Origin: a bacterium ADurb.Bin374
GTDB taxonomy: Bacteria > Riflebacteria > Ozemobacteria > Ozemobacterales > Ozemobacteraceae
Assembly: GCA_002068715.1 (NCBI GenBank)
Contig: MWAR01000582.1
Location: forward strand, 1-10,926
Direction: 5' to 3'
DNA: 10,926 nt
A program made the translations under genes and the position numbers. This document shows positions 1 through 8,723 of this stretch, piece after piece (position 1 is the stretch's first letter; every line of letters starts with the position of its first letter). The notes beneath the pieces are model-generated. The model was given only the letters and a program-made list of their open reading frames with translations. It was not told the origin of the DNA and made no database searches.

Positions 1-110
1 CAGGCGTCTACTCGGACCTCTACGTGAAATGTGCCATCGGCCTGGCGGTCATCACGGTTCTGATGCTCCTGGTGACCCCACTGGTGAAACGGCTGATGGC
101 GGGCCGCTGA
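1..110 (+). CDS. C-terminal end of a membrane transporter, probably POT-family peptide permease (partial)
   Basis: Reading from base 3, an open frame of 35 codons ends at TGA 108-110; the rest of the gene lies left of the window. The visible peptide has one strongly hydrophobic segment (AIGLAVITVLMLLVTPLV) followed by a short basic tail (KRLMAGR). A last transmembrane helix ending in a proline-containing turn and a short L-M-rich tail resembles the C-terminus of proton-dependent oligopeptide transporters (POT/PTR2, DtpA-like), which import di- and tripeptides with protons. That family match is from memory of the family's look and rests on only 35 residues; another 12-TM MFS permease is possible. 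The gene converges on the histidine kinase gene, whose stop is 31 nt away, and I see no clear terminator between them. Confidence 0.45.
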   Translation, partial: GVYSDLYVKCAIGLAVITVLMLLVTPLVKRLMAGR

Positions 111-141
111 CCGACAGCTTCTTCTTATTCCAGGTCGTGGC

Positions 142-2448
<2,307 letters not shown>

Positions 2449-2470
2449 GATGACTCTGCTTTCTCACGCG

Positions 2471-2502
2471 TCAGGGCTGATACCTGTTGCCGACCGCCCT
2501 GA
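2471..2502. repeat. Inverted repeat in the leader of the histidine kinase gene
   Basis: Perfect 7-bp arms TCAGGGC (2471-2477) and GCCCTGA (2496-2502) are separated by 18 nt and lie 23-54 nt upstream of the histidine kinase start codon. In the transcript this could fold as a small hairpin with a large loop. As DNA it could be a binding site for a dimeric regulator, since arm centres are 25 bp apart. No U-run follows it, so it is not an intrinsic terminator. Its function is unknown; a 7-bp chance repeat in 172 nt is possible. Confidence 0.35.
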
Positions 2503-2519
2503 ACGGATCCTCTCGTCCC

Positions 2520-2557
2520 ATTTTACATGAAAACCGCCTCGGTGCACAGCTGTCACC
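2520..2557 (-). promoter_or_regulatory. Weak candidate promoter with an overlapping dyad, upstream of the histidine kinase
   Basis: On the minus strand a TAAAAT hexamer (2525-2520; five of six matches to the sigma-70 -10 box) stands 17 nt after TGTGCA (2548-2543), which matches the -35 consensus at only three of six positions. Overlapping the -35 is a dyad at 2541-2557: palindromic ACAGCTGT flanked by GGTG and CACC, with one extra C on one side. A repressor or activator bound there would sit on the -35 element. The predicted transcript start is about 65 nt before the kinase ATG. The 172-nt gap after a tightly packed gene run is the main reason to expect a promoter here; the hexamers alone are weak. 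Confidence 0.3.
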
Positions 2558-2620
2558 TAGAGGACGTCGCGTGCAAAATATGAGTGAATATACATTCTGA
2601 CGTGCCGGCACGCCCGGACA

Positions 2621-3559
2621 TCAGAACGTAAGCATTTCAGCGATTGCCGCCTCCGTTTCGTGTTCCGTGAGAGAGCGGGGATAGTTATACATGATGCCCC
2701 CCGGCCGCTCGTTGTAATACGGACGGTTGCAGGCACCGCATCCTGACGTCCTGAAAGCGAGGCCGTCGGAAAGAAGGTGCCTGAGTGATTGCGGTGGCAG
2801 GCCGAAATCGACGAGCCGACCGTTCCGGAAGACGGCCTGATCGATTGTTACCGATCCGTTGTGCCTCAGCCAGCGCCATGCCTGGAGCCTGCGGTAGGAG
2901 GACGGCGAAGGCGGGCTGCCGGTTCCGTTCGTTGGCGTGAAGGCGAACAGGGCGATATCGCCGCCGGCGTCCATCAGCGCATCCATCCGCCTGATGAAAG
3001 TCTCCTCCGAATCGCCGAGGCCGGCGATCAGGTGGACTTCGACCCGTCCGGGCCAGGTCCGGCACAGGTCCAGAACCGCCGGATAGTCGGTGTCGTGCCG
3101 CCGGTTCTTGTGCTGCTGATACGTGTCGGCGCCGGCGGCGTCGAGCCCGATCCCGACGTGATCGACTCCAAGGCCGAGCAGCCGTGCGGCAAGCACTGTC
3201 TGTGATGGGTGGATCGTCACGCTGAGGGTGAAGTCGCGGTCTAAAAAATATTTAGAAATATCTATCAGCGATTCTTCCGTGTCGGGATTCCAGCCCGTCT
3301 GCATGCAGATGCGCCCGAACGGGCGGGGCCAGCGGGAAAGCGCGTCGATGACGGTTTCCGTCGGGAATTCCGGCCAGATGATGCGGGAAAGTCGCTGACT
3401 CTCGCTGTTTCCGTTGGCCCGCGGGCAGAAACTGCAGGTGCCGCGGCAGCCTGTGTCCCAGAGCAGATACGCCGTCGTGGGCGGAGCATCCTGCGTGCCG
3501 TGCTTGAGTCCGAGCACGAGTGCCGTGCCGTAACTGACCCTGATCTTTTCTGGATTCAT
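2621..3559 (-). CDS. lipS2: Radical SAM protein, LipS2-like half of a split lipoyl synthase
   Basis: A 312-residue radical SAM enzyme. The cluster motif is C-x3-C-x2-C at Cys38, Cys42, Cys45 (GCRGTCSFCPR), which binds the [4Fe-4S] cluster that cleaves S-adenosylmethionine. Just after it comes LSRIIWPEF, and near the end SGCGACNRPYYNERPGG with Cys274 and Cys277, followed by YNYPR. A second cysteine pair near the C-terminus fits an auxiliary [4Fe-4S] cluster of the kind that donates sulfur in biotin synthase and lipoyl synthase. From memory this matches the biotin-synthase-related family that includes archaeal LipS2, which with LipS1 inserts two sulfurs into a protein-bound octanoyl chain. The adjacent LipS1-like gene ends 7 nt upstream. 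I chose the ATG at 3559 over one at 3628: the longer form would overlap the upstream gene by about 60 nt and adds an Arg-rich, unconserved-looking stretch. No Shine-Dalgarno is visible; translation may be coupled to lipS1. The alternative is an uncharacterised sulfur-inserting radical SAM enzyme. Confidence 0.65.
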   Translation of the reverse strand: MNPEKIRVSYGTALVLGLKHGTQDAPPTTAYLLWDTGCRGTCSFCPRANGNSESQRLSRIIWPEFPTETVIDALSRWPRPFGRICMQTGWNPDTEESLIDISKYFLDRDFTLSVTIHPSQTVLAARLLGLGVDHVGIGLDAAGADTYQQHKNRRHDTDYPAVLDLCRTWPGRVEVHLIAGLGDSEETFIRRMDALMDAGGDIALFAFTPTNGTGSPPSPSSYRRLQAWRWLRHNGSVTIDQAVFRNGRLVDFGLPPQSLRHLLSDGLAFRTSGCGACNRPYYNERPGGIMYNYPRSLTEHETEAAIAEMLTF

Positions 3560-3566
3560 GGGATTG

Positions 3567-4478
3567 TCAGGAATACTCGAGCGAACAGCACTCGGTCTGT
3601 TCCTCGACCGGAATGCCATGCGCCGCAAGAATTCGTACGAATTCGTGCTCGGGCATCACGATGACCCGTGCCCCGGCGGCCCAGGCCAGAACATCGAGGC
3701 GGCGACGGTAGATCCCGGACGGCCGCATGCAGCCGAGGTGGATTGGACAGGCAAGGCGCCTGGCCGCATCCGCGATGATATCGACCGCATCGTGGATATC
3801 CGGCGCGAGCCTGTCCGCATACGGCGTGTTCGGGGTGGGGCGGAACACAAGAAACGTCAGGGCGGACGGGGGATTGGCGGCGAGAAAATCGATCACGTGG
3901 GGCTCGCCCGAGATGGCACCTCCGCGAAGGCCCAGCGTCAGGTGGGGAACCACCCGGAAATGTCGCGACAGTTCGAGATAACAGGCCTCGATCTCGGAAA
4001 CCGGCCGGGAAAGGCCGTACACTTCGCGAACCGTTTCCGCGTCGCCGGCGAGATCGTAGGAAACCGTGACAGGCCGGCCCTTGAGCGGTAGGAGCGATTC
4101 TGCTCCCTGGACGCCGACGTGAAGGTTCAGCCCCGCTTCCTCCGGCATGCGCAGGATCCTGTCGATATGCCCCGAGAGGGGAACGCGTCCGGAACAGTCG
4201 CTTCCGCCGCTGATCAGAAACGAACGGAACGTTTCGTAATCGCTGCTGTCGAGCGCCGAAATGGGGCGCATCGCCTCGAGGTAGTGGCCGTTGCAGTGGG
4301 AGCACCGAAGCTCGCACTGCGGGCCCGTGACGGAGACCGCGAGCGTCCGGTGCGGCCTCGACCGCCGGAGGAGCAGGGGGCGGTTCGAAACGGCGTTCCA
4401 GAGACGTGCGAAAAGAGGGTGGTCCTCCGGGGGGAGAAGCGATACAAGTGCTTGGCGAAGCGCATCTAGCCGTTGCAT
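3567..4478 (-). CDS. lipS1: Radical SAM protein, LipS1-like half of a split lipoyl synthase
   Basis: A 303-residue radical SAM protein. Cys55, Cys59 and Cys62 form C-x3-C-x2-C in TGPQCELRCSHCNGHYLEAM. GGSD at 91-94 is in the place of the SAM-binding GGE-type motif. Later come LGCMRPSGIYRRRLD with Cys250, and a C-terminal ECCSLEYS with Cys297 and Cys298. These extra cysteines could ligate an auxiliary Fe-S cluster. The SHCNGHYL and GCMRP signatures are, from memory, those of the uncharacterised biotin-synthase-homologue family that includes LipS1 of Thermococcus. In that system LipS1 and LipS2 act together on C6 and C8 of the octanoyl group to make lipoyl cofactor, replacing LipA. The directly adjacent LipS2-like gene strengthens the call. 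No octanoyltransferase, lipoate ligase or lipoyl-domain protein is in the window. The start lies 12 nt after the ATPase stop, in the same frame, and has no recognisable Shine-Dalgarno (the spacer is C-rich). The radical SAM class is certain; the lipoyl role is inferred. Confidence 0.65.
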   Translation of the reverse strand: MQRLDALRQALVSLLPPEDHPLFARLWNAVSNRPLLLRRSRPHRTLAVSVTGPQCELRCSHCNGHYLEAMRPISALDSSDYETFRSFLISGGSDCSGRVPLSGHIDRILRMPEEAGLNLHVGVQGAESLLPLKGRPVTVSYDLAGDAETVREVYGLSRPVSEIEACYLELSRHFRVVPHLTLGLRGGAISGEPHVIDFLAANPPSALTFLVFRPTPNTPYADRLAPDIHDAVDIIADAARRLACPIHLGCMRPSGIYRRRLDVLAWAAGARVIVMPEHEFVRILAAHGIPVEEQTECCSLEYS

Positions 4479-4490
4479 AATCGAAGGGGG

Positions 4491-6263
4491 TCAGATCTCG
4501 TCTTCGGCCGAAACCCGGATGACTTCTTCGAGGGTCGTCAACCCGCGAAGCACCTTCGCAAGGCCGTCCTGTCGCAGCGTGCGCATCCCCTGCTTCATCG
4601 CTTCGTTCTTGATGACGCTGGTCGGGGATTTCTCGACGATCAGCTCCTTGATACGCTCGTTCGGAATGAGCAGCTCGCTGACGGTCGTTCGGCCCTTGTA
4701 GCCCGTCTTGTTGCACTGCTCGCAGCCTTCGCCGGAATACACATGGGTCTTGCCGGCCTGATACAGGAGCTTGCTGTGCTTGATGATGCCGGCGGAGGGG
4801 ACGAACTCCTTCTTGCAGTTCTCGCAGATGAGGCGGCAGAGACGCTGCGCCATGACCCCGATGATCGAGCTGGCGACGAGGAACGGCTCGGTGCCCATAT
4901 CGATCAGGCGCGTCATCGCGCCGGCCGCATCGTTGGTGTGCAGCGTCGAAAAGACCAGGTGGCCGGTCAATGCGGCCCTGATCGAAATTTCGGCGGTATC
5001 TACATCGCGGATCTCGCCGACCATGATGACGTCTGGATCCTGGCGCAGGATCGAGCGCAGGCCGCCGGCGAAGCTGAATCCGGCCTTGGTGTTGATCTGG
5101 CCCTGGTTGATGCCGGCAAGCTGGTATTCGACGGGATCTTCGATCGTGACGATGTTGATCGAGGGATCCTTGATGCGCATCAGCGATGCATACAGCGTCG
5201 AGGTTTTGCCGCTTCCCGTGGGGCCGGTGACGAGGATGATGCCGTTGGGTTTGCCGAGCAGCCCCGAGAACTTGACCAGGGTGTCATCCGCGAATCCGAG
5301 GTCCTCGAGACCGAACAACACACGGCTCTTGTCTAATATTCGCATGACTATTTTTTCACCCCGGAGGGTCGGGTACGTCGAGACACGGAGGTCGATCTCG
5401 CGGCCCTCGTGGTTGAGCTTGATGCGGCCGTCCTGCGGAACGCGCTTCTCGGCGATGTCGAGTTCGGCCATGACCTTGCACCGCGAGATCGTCGCGGCCT
5501 CTAGGTTTTTCGGCAGTGCCATGACCTCCTGGAGCATGCCGTCGATACGGAACCGCGTGCGCATCACCGTATCGTCGGGCTCGATATGGATGTCCGACGC
5601 CTTTTCTTTTATAGCGCGCATGATAATAAGGCTGACAAGCTGAATGATGTTCGCCTGGTCGGCGGCGGAAAGGTCGATGACCGCGCCCTGGTGCCCGATA
5701 CCTGGCTTCGTGCCAGTTCCCTGGATCTTCTTGGCGAACTCCTGGAGACTCGAGGCTGACTTCAGATCGACACCCGCCGCGGGAACGGCGCCGGCTGCTG
5801 GTTGCGGGGCGCCCGTGGTCGGCGCGATGCCTCCGTAAAACTGGTCGAGCGCCTCCTGAATCTCGGTCATCGTCGTGACGAGCGGCTTGATGTCGCAGTT
5901 CGTGGTATATTTAAGGTTATCTATCAAAAACGAGTCGAGCGGGTCGACCATCGCGACGGTGAGCGAGCCTTTCACGCGCAGGAGGGCGATGCAGTGATAC
6001 TTCCGGGCGATGTTCTCGGGAATGATCTTGACGATCTTCGGATCGATGACGTAGTTGCGGAGGTTGGCGTAGCTGAAGTTGAGCTTGCTTCCGAGAAAGT
6101 CGAGAAGCTGCTGCTCCTTCAGATACTCGAGCCGAAGCAGAGTGAAGCCGAGGGTGTCGCTGGTCCGTTTCTGTTCCGCGAGGGCCGTCTTGAGCTGCTC
6201 TTCCGTGATCAGCTTCTCGCTGACGAGCGACTCGCCGAGGAGTCGTTTCTCGATACGCGCCAT
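4491..6263 (-). CDS. pilB: Type IV pilus / type II secretion assembly ATPase, PilB/GspE family
   Basis: A 590-residue cytoplasmic hexameric motor ATPase that powers pilin or pseudopilin polymerisation. The N-terminal T2SSE/MshEN domain covers about 1-145. A Gly/Ala/Pro-rich linker follows (about 146-168, TTGAPQPAAGAVPAAG). The second N-terminal domain begins near 200 and contains SDIHIEP. The ATPase core has Walker A GPTGSGKTS (347-355), an Asp box around IEDPVEYQ, Walker B DPDVIMVGEIRD (409-420, catalytic Glu417) and the His box TGHLVFSTLHTND (433-445). The zinc-binding tetracysteine of this family is present: Cys480/Cys483 and Cys514/Cys517. The two LG-x-x-L repeats of the N-domain (LLGESL at 8-13, TLGFTL at 37-42) have lost the arginine that begins each c-di-GMP-binding repeat in MshE, so ligand binding is doubtful. 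No PilC, PilT or pilin gene is in view, so PilB versus GspE versus MshE cannot be settled. The start is backed by a strong Shine-Dalgarno. Confidence 0.9.
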   Translation of the reverse strand: MARIEKRLLGESLVSEKLITEEQLKTALAEQKRTSDTLGFTLLRLEYLKEQQLLDFLGSKLNFSYANLRNYVIDPKIVKIIPENIARKYHCIALLRVKGSLTVAMVDPLDSFLIDNLKYTTNCDIKPLVTTMTEIQEALDQFYGGIAPTTGAPQPAAGAVPAAGVDLKSASSLQEFAKKIQGTGTKPGIGHQGAVIDLSAADQANIIQLVSLIIMRAIKEKASDIHIEPDDTVMRTRFRIDGMLQEVMALPKNLEAATISRCKVMAELDIAEKRVPQDGRIKLNHEGREIDLRVSTYPTLRGEKIVMRILDKSRVLFGLEDLGFADDTLVKFSGLLGKPNGIILVTGPTGSGKTSTLYASLMRIKDPSINIVTIEDPVEYQLAGINQGQINTKAGFSFAGGLRSILRQDPDVIMVGEIRDVDTAEISIRAALTGHLVFSTLHTNDAAGAMTRLIDMGTEPFLVASSIIGVMAQRLCRLICENCKKEFVPSAGIIKHSKLLYQAGKTHVYSGEGCEQCNKTGYKGRTTVSELLIPNERIKELIVEKSPTSVIKNEAMKQGMRTLRQDGLAKVLRGLTTLEEVIRVSAEDEI

Positions 6264-6270
6264 CGAATCT

Positions 6271-6277
6271 TCACCTC
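6271..6277 (-). promoter_or_regulatory. Strong ribosome binding site of pilB, overlapping the stop of the preceding gene
   Basis: GAGGTGA on the minus strand sits 7 nt before the pilB ATG and overlaps the TGA that ends the MCP-PilZ gene (6278-6276). It is the best Shine-Dalgarno in the window. It fixes the pilB start and implies that ribosomes ending the upstream gene can reinitiate here. Confidence 0.75.
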
Positions 6278-7985
6278 AGGTTTCGAGTGTGATGCCCAGG
6301 TTCTGCTCGAACTGGCGCTGGGCGTTGAGGACGAAGTCCACGATCACCTTCTCGTGATCGGGGGAGACGTTGTTGAACGAGATGATGCCTTCATACGCAT
6401 CTTTGCCCACGGTGTCTTCGGACCCCGTGGATGACCTGCGGAGCCGCACGAGGCGCCCCTGAATACCTTGGATGAACTGGCTGCCCAGCTGGAAGGCGAA
6501 GATGATGTATTTGCCCTGCTCGATGTCCTCGGTCGTCTCCATGAGACAGCCGCCGGCCGACAGATTGGTGATGACGCCGCGCATCTCGTAATCGCCGCTG
6601 CTGAGGGTGCCGTCGATGAGCTCGCCCGAGAGAAGCACCTTGAACTTACAGGGAATACGCGTTTCGGTGCGCACGAACGCGCGCTTGTTCGCGCCTTCGA
6701 CCTTGAACTTGAACGGCACGAGGGCGTTCTGGAAAATGTCCGACAGGGTGCGCAGCTCGCGGGCCGAACTCGTCGTCTGGTCGACGATGACGGTGCGGCT
6801 CAGGGCGGTGCTCGCGACATTCTGTATCTGTTGCGATATCTGGTCGGTGATCTTCGAGATCGTGTTTACCTTCTGATACATGACGTCGGATGTCTCGCTC
6901 TGCCGCTCGGCCGAATCACTGATGTCCTTGATGATGACGTTGAGCTTGAGGGCTGTGTCGACCATGTTGCTGAGGCTCGTGTCGACGGCGCTGATCAGGT
7001 CCATGCCCTCATACACCTTGTTGGTGTTCGACCGCATCATTTCCGCCGAATTCTCGGTTTTCACTAGGATGTCGTTGATGAGGGTGTTGATCTTCTTCGA
7101 CGACTCGGCCGAGCCTCGTGCGAGCTTGCGCACTTCGTCGGCGACGACAGCGAAGCCGCGGCCGTGCTCGCCGGCGCGCGCGGCTTCGATGGCGGCGTTC
7201 AGGGCGAGGAGGTTCGTCTTCTCGGCGATGTTGGCGATTTCGGTCAGAATCGTGCCGATCTGTTTTCCGCGGTCGTTCAGCTCGTTCACGAGGTTTGCGG
7301 ATCCTTCGGTCAGTTCTTTGATGCGCATCATCTTCTCGACCGACTGCTTGACCGAAGTTTGCGTATTCTGCGCTATTTCAGCAACGCCCTGGCTGTCCTC
7401 GCGGGCAATGACGAGCTTCGAACTGATGTCCTTGCTGAGGCTGAAACTGCTCTCGAGCGAGGAAATGGTCTCGCGCAGGTTGCTGGCGTTGTCGACGGCG
7501 TTCTTGTTGATGCTGTCGACCTTCTCCACGACCTCCTTGATGACGGTCGAGCTGATCTGGGCCGTGCGGTCCAGGTCGATCGAGGCTTCTTCGAGCCGGA
7601 GGGAGATCGTGAGGACGCGCTTGAGGATCGAGACGACCACCTTGAACATCTGGTCGAAAATGTCCAGTTCGCGACTGAGACCGGATTTTCTGCTCGAATA
7701 GCTCGCGCGCTGCAGGCCGACTTTCGTCTCGAGCTCGTCGAGAACGAGGTTGATCAGGCCCAGGATGATCTCGCGGCCGAACCAGCCGATCAGCAGGCCG
7801 GCTCCGACGCCGATCCCAAGAGTGGCGAGAATGAAACTGGTTTTTGCCGACGCGGCGACCTTTCCGATGGCAAGGCCGATGCCCGCGAAGGCAAGGCCGG
7901 TGATCGCGCCGATGACGAAAGCGAAAATCCAGATGTTGCGGAGCGAATCGGAGTTCTTGTTGATGACGATCGACGAAAGCGCCAT
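6276..7985 (-). CDS. Two-TM methyl-accepting chemotaxis-like protein with C-terminal PilZ domain
   Basis: 569 residues. Two hydrophobic segments (about 17-42 and 50-80) form an N-terminal hairpin. Only about eight residues separate them, so there is no periplasmic ligand domain. A long helical region (about 100-425) holds the chemoreceptor signalling tip [20 protein letters not shown] (249-268) followed by [15 protein letters not shown], the conserved hairpin that contacts CheA and CheW. After it, about 432-555, is a PilZ domain with the c-di-GMP-binding signatures R-x3-R (Arg435, Arg439) and NLSAGG (474-479). The layout implies an intracellular signal, probably c-di-GMP, feeding a chemosensory array rather than an external ligand. 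The start codon overlaps the nusB stop (TGATG) and has a good Shine-Dalgarno. The pilus/secretion ATPase follows 12 nt downstream, so a role in pilus or surface motility is likely by context. No methylation site or CheA/CheW/CheR gene is identified here. Confidence 0.9.
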   Translation of the reverse strand: MALSSIVINKNSDSLRNIWIFAFVIGAITGLAFAGIGLAIGKVAASAKTSFILATLGIGVGAGLLIGWFGREIILGLINLVLDELETKVGLQRASYSSRKSGLSRELDIFDQMFKVVVSILKRVLTISLRLEEASIDLDRTAQISSTVIKEVVEKVDSINKNAVDNASNLRETISSLESSFSLSKDISSKLVIAREDSQGVAEIAQNTQTSVKQSVEKMMRIKELTEGSANLVNELNDRGKQIGTILTEIANIAEKTNLLALNAAIEAARAGEHGRGFAVVADEVRKLARGSAESSKKINTLINDILVKTENSAEMMRSNTNKVYEGMDLISAVDTSLSNMVDTALKLNVIIKDISDSAERQSETSDVMYQKVNTISKITDQISQQIQNVASTALSRTVIVDQTTSSARELRTLSDIFQNALVPFKFKVEGANKRAFVRTETRIPCKFKVLLSGELIDGTLSSGDYEMRGVITNLSAGGCLMETTEDIEQGKYIIFAFQLGSQFIQGIQGRLVRLRRSSTGSEDTVGKDAYEGIISFNNVSPDHEKVIVDFVLNAQRQFEQNLGITLET

Positions 7986-8701
7986 CAGCCCTCTCCGTCT
8001 GTGCTCGTCTGGGATTCGCGCCGTCGCGCCTCGGTTTTGACAGGCTTCAGCTCGCGCTGGACCTTGTCGAGAATGCCGTTGACGAACTCGCAGCTCCGCT
8101 CGGTGGAATACTTCTTCGCGAGTTCTATCGCTTCATTTATAGAAACATTGACCGGAATTTCCGGGAAGTGGAGCAACTCGCAGGTCGCGAACCGGAGAAT
8201 GCAGCGGTCAAGGCTGGCCATGCGATCGAGCGACCAGTTGTCGGCGTAACGGGAGAGGATCCCGTCGATGGAACCCTGGTGCTCGAGAGTGCGGTCCACA
8301 AGGGTGCGCGCGAACTGCTCGATCTCGACGAGACTTTCGATTTTCTCGAAAGCGCGGTTGCAGAGCGCGCCGAGCTCGTCGGCCAGGGTGGGGAATTCCC
8401 GGCTGACGGGGAGGAACTCCTTCGCGGCCATCTCCACGGCCTGTCGGGCGCCGGCCTGATCGCGCCTCGAGGAGACGAGACGACCGGCAACGCCGTGGGC
8501 AAAGCCCTCGACGTCGCCGGCCGCCGGATCGTTCCCGACGAGACGCACTGCCGTTTCCCGGGCGAAGCCTTCGATCGGCGCCTGGTAGAGATCTTCGGCG
8601 ATCGCGTGCTCGATCGCATCGCCGGGCGCCTGCTGCACCAGATCAATCTGATACAGCGCCTTCAGAGCGGTTTCTCTGGCTTTTCGCCTTCGTGACGGCA
8701 T
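7985..8701 (-). CDS. nusB: Transcription antitermination factor NusB with a large central insertion
   Basis: NusB binds boxA RNA with ribosomal protein S10 (NusE) and supports rRNA antitermination. The family core is clear at both ends: [18 protein letters not shown] (4-21) and then [12 protein letters not shown] (130-141), [20 protein letters not shown] (156-175), [17 protein letters not shown] (182-198) and [11 protein letters not shown] (204-214). The protein is 238 residues, against about 130-160 for typical NusB. Some 80 extra residues lie between the first helix and the FARTLVDRT segment (about 25-125). They are rich in Ala, Glu and Arg, look helical, and have no motif I recognise. A polar tail of about 20 residues also extends the C-terminus. 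The insertion is in frame with no stop, so it is not a frameshift artefact. The gene starts 22 nt after the ppdK stop with a weak GAAGAG Shine-Dalgarno, and its stop overlaps the next start. Its place beside ppdK and a motility pair is not a standard nusB setting such as ribE/ribH. Confidence 0.88.
   Translation of the reverse strand: MPSRRRKARETALKALYQIDLVQQAPGDAIEHAIAEDLYQAPIEGFARETAVRLVGNDPAAGDVEGFAHGVAGRLVSSRRDQAGARQAVEMAAKEFLPVSREFPTLADELGALCNRAFEKIESLVEIEQFARTLVDRTLEHQGSIDGILSRYADNWSLDRMASLDRCILRFATCELLHFPEIPVNVSINEAIELAKKYSTERSCEFVNGILDKVQRELKPVKTEARRRESQTSTDGEG
7990..7996 (-). promoter_or_regulatory. Ribosome binding site of the MCP-PilZ gene, inside the end of nusB
   Basis: GGAGAGG on the minus strand places GGAG 7 nt before the ATG at 7985. 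The ATG overlaps the nusB stop as TGATG. The site supports this start and termination-reinitiation coupling to nusB. Confidence 0.65.
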
Positions 8702-8723
8702 GTGCGGCTCTTCGGTCGTTCGC

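Noticed and set aside
111..141. Terminator between the convergent transporter tail and histidine kinase genes
   Set aside because: Only a very short GCGG/CCGC stem with a pyrimidine stretch is visible, not a convincing hairpin plus T-run.
2601..2612. Perfect 12-bp palindrome CGTGCCGGCACG just after lipS2, considered as an intrinsic terminator
   Set aside because: As RNA it would give only about a 4-bp stem around a 4-nt loop with no following U-run. It may be a protein site but terminator evidence is lacking.
3557..3628. Upstream ATG at 3628 as the start of lipS2
   Set aside because: It would overlap lipS1 by about 60 nt and add an Arg/Ser-rich stretch unlike the family. The ATG at 3559 gives a normal spacing and length.
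3556..4716. Long minus-strand open frame (386 codons) overlapping lipS1 and the end of pilB
   Set aside because: Its translation is Arg/Pro/Ala-rich without domains, and the overlapping lipS1 frame has clear radical SAM motifs. It is a GC-rich shadow frame.
4473..5643. Two long plus-strand open frames antisense to pilB
   Set aside because: The translations show no family motifs, and the pilB frame has a full set of ATPase signatures.
4491..6263. Assignment as PilT (retraction ATPase)
   Set aside because: The N-terminal MshEN-like domain, 590-residue length and tetracysteine zinc motif belong to assembly ATPases, not PilT.
7164..8249. Plus-strand open frame (361 codons) opposite the MCP-PilZ and nusB genes
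   Set aside because: Asp/Glu/Arg/Val-rich low-complexity translation, antisense to two well-supported genes, no recognisable domain.
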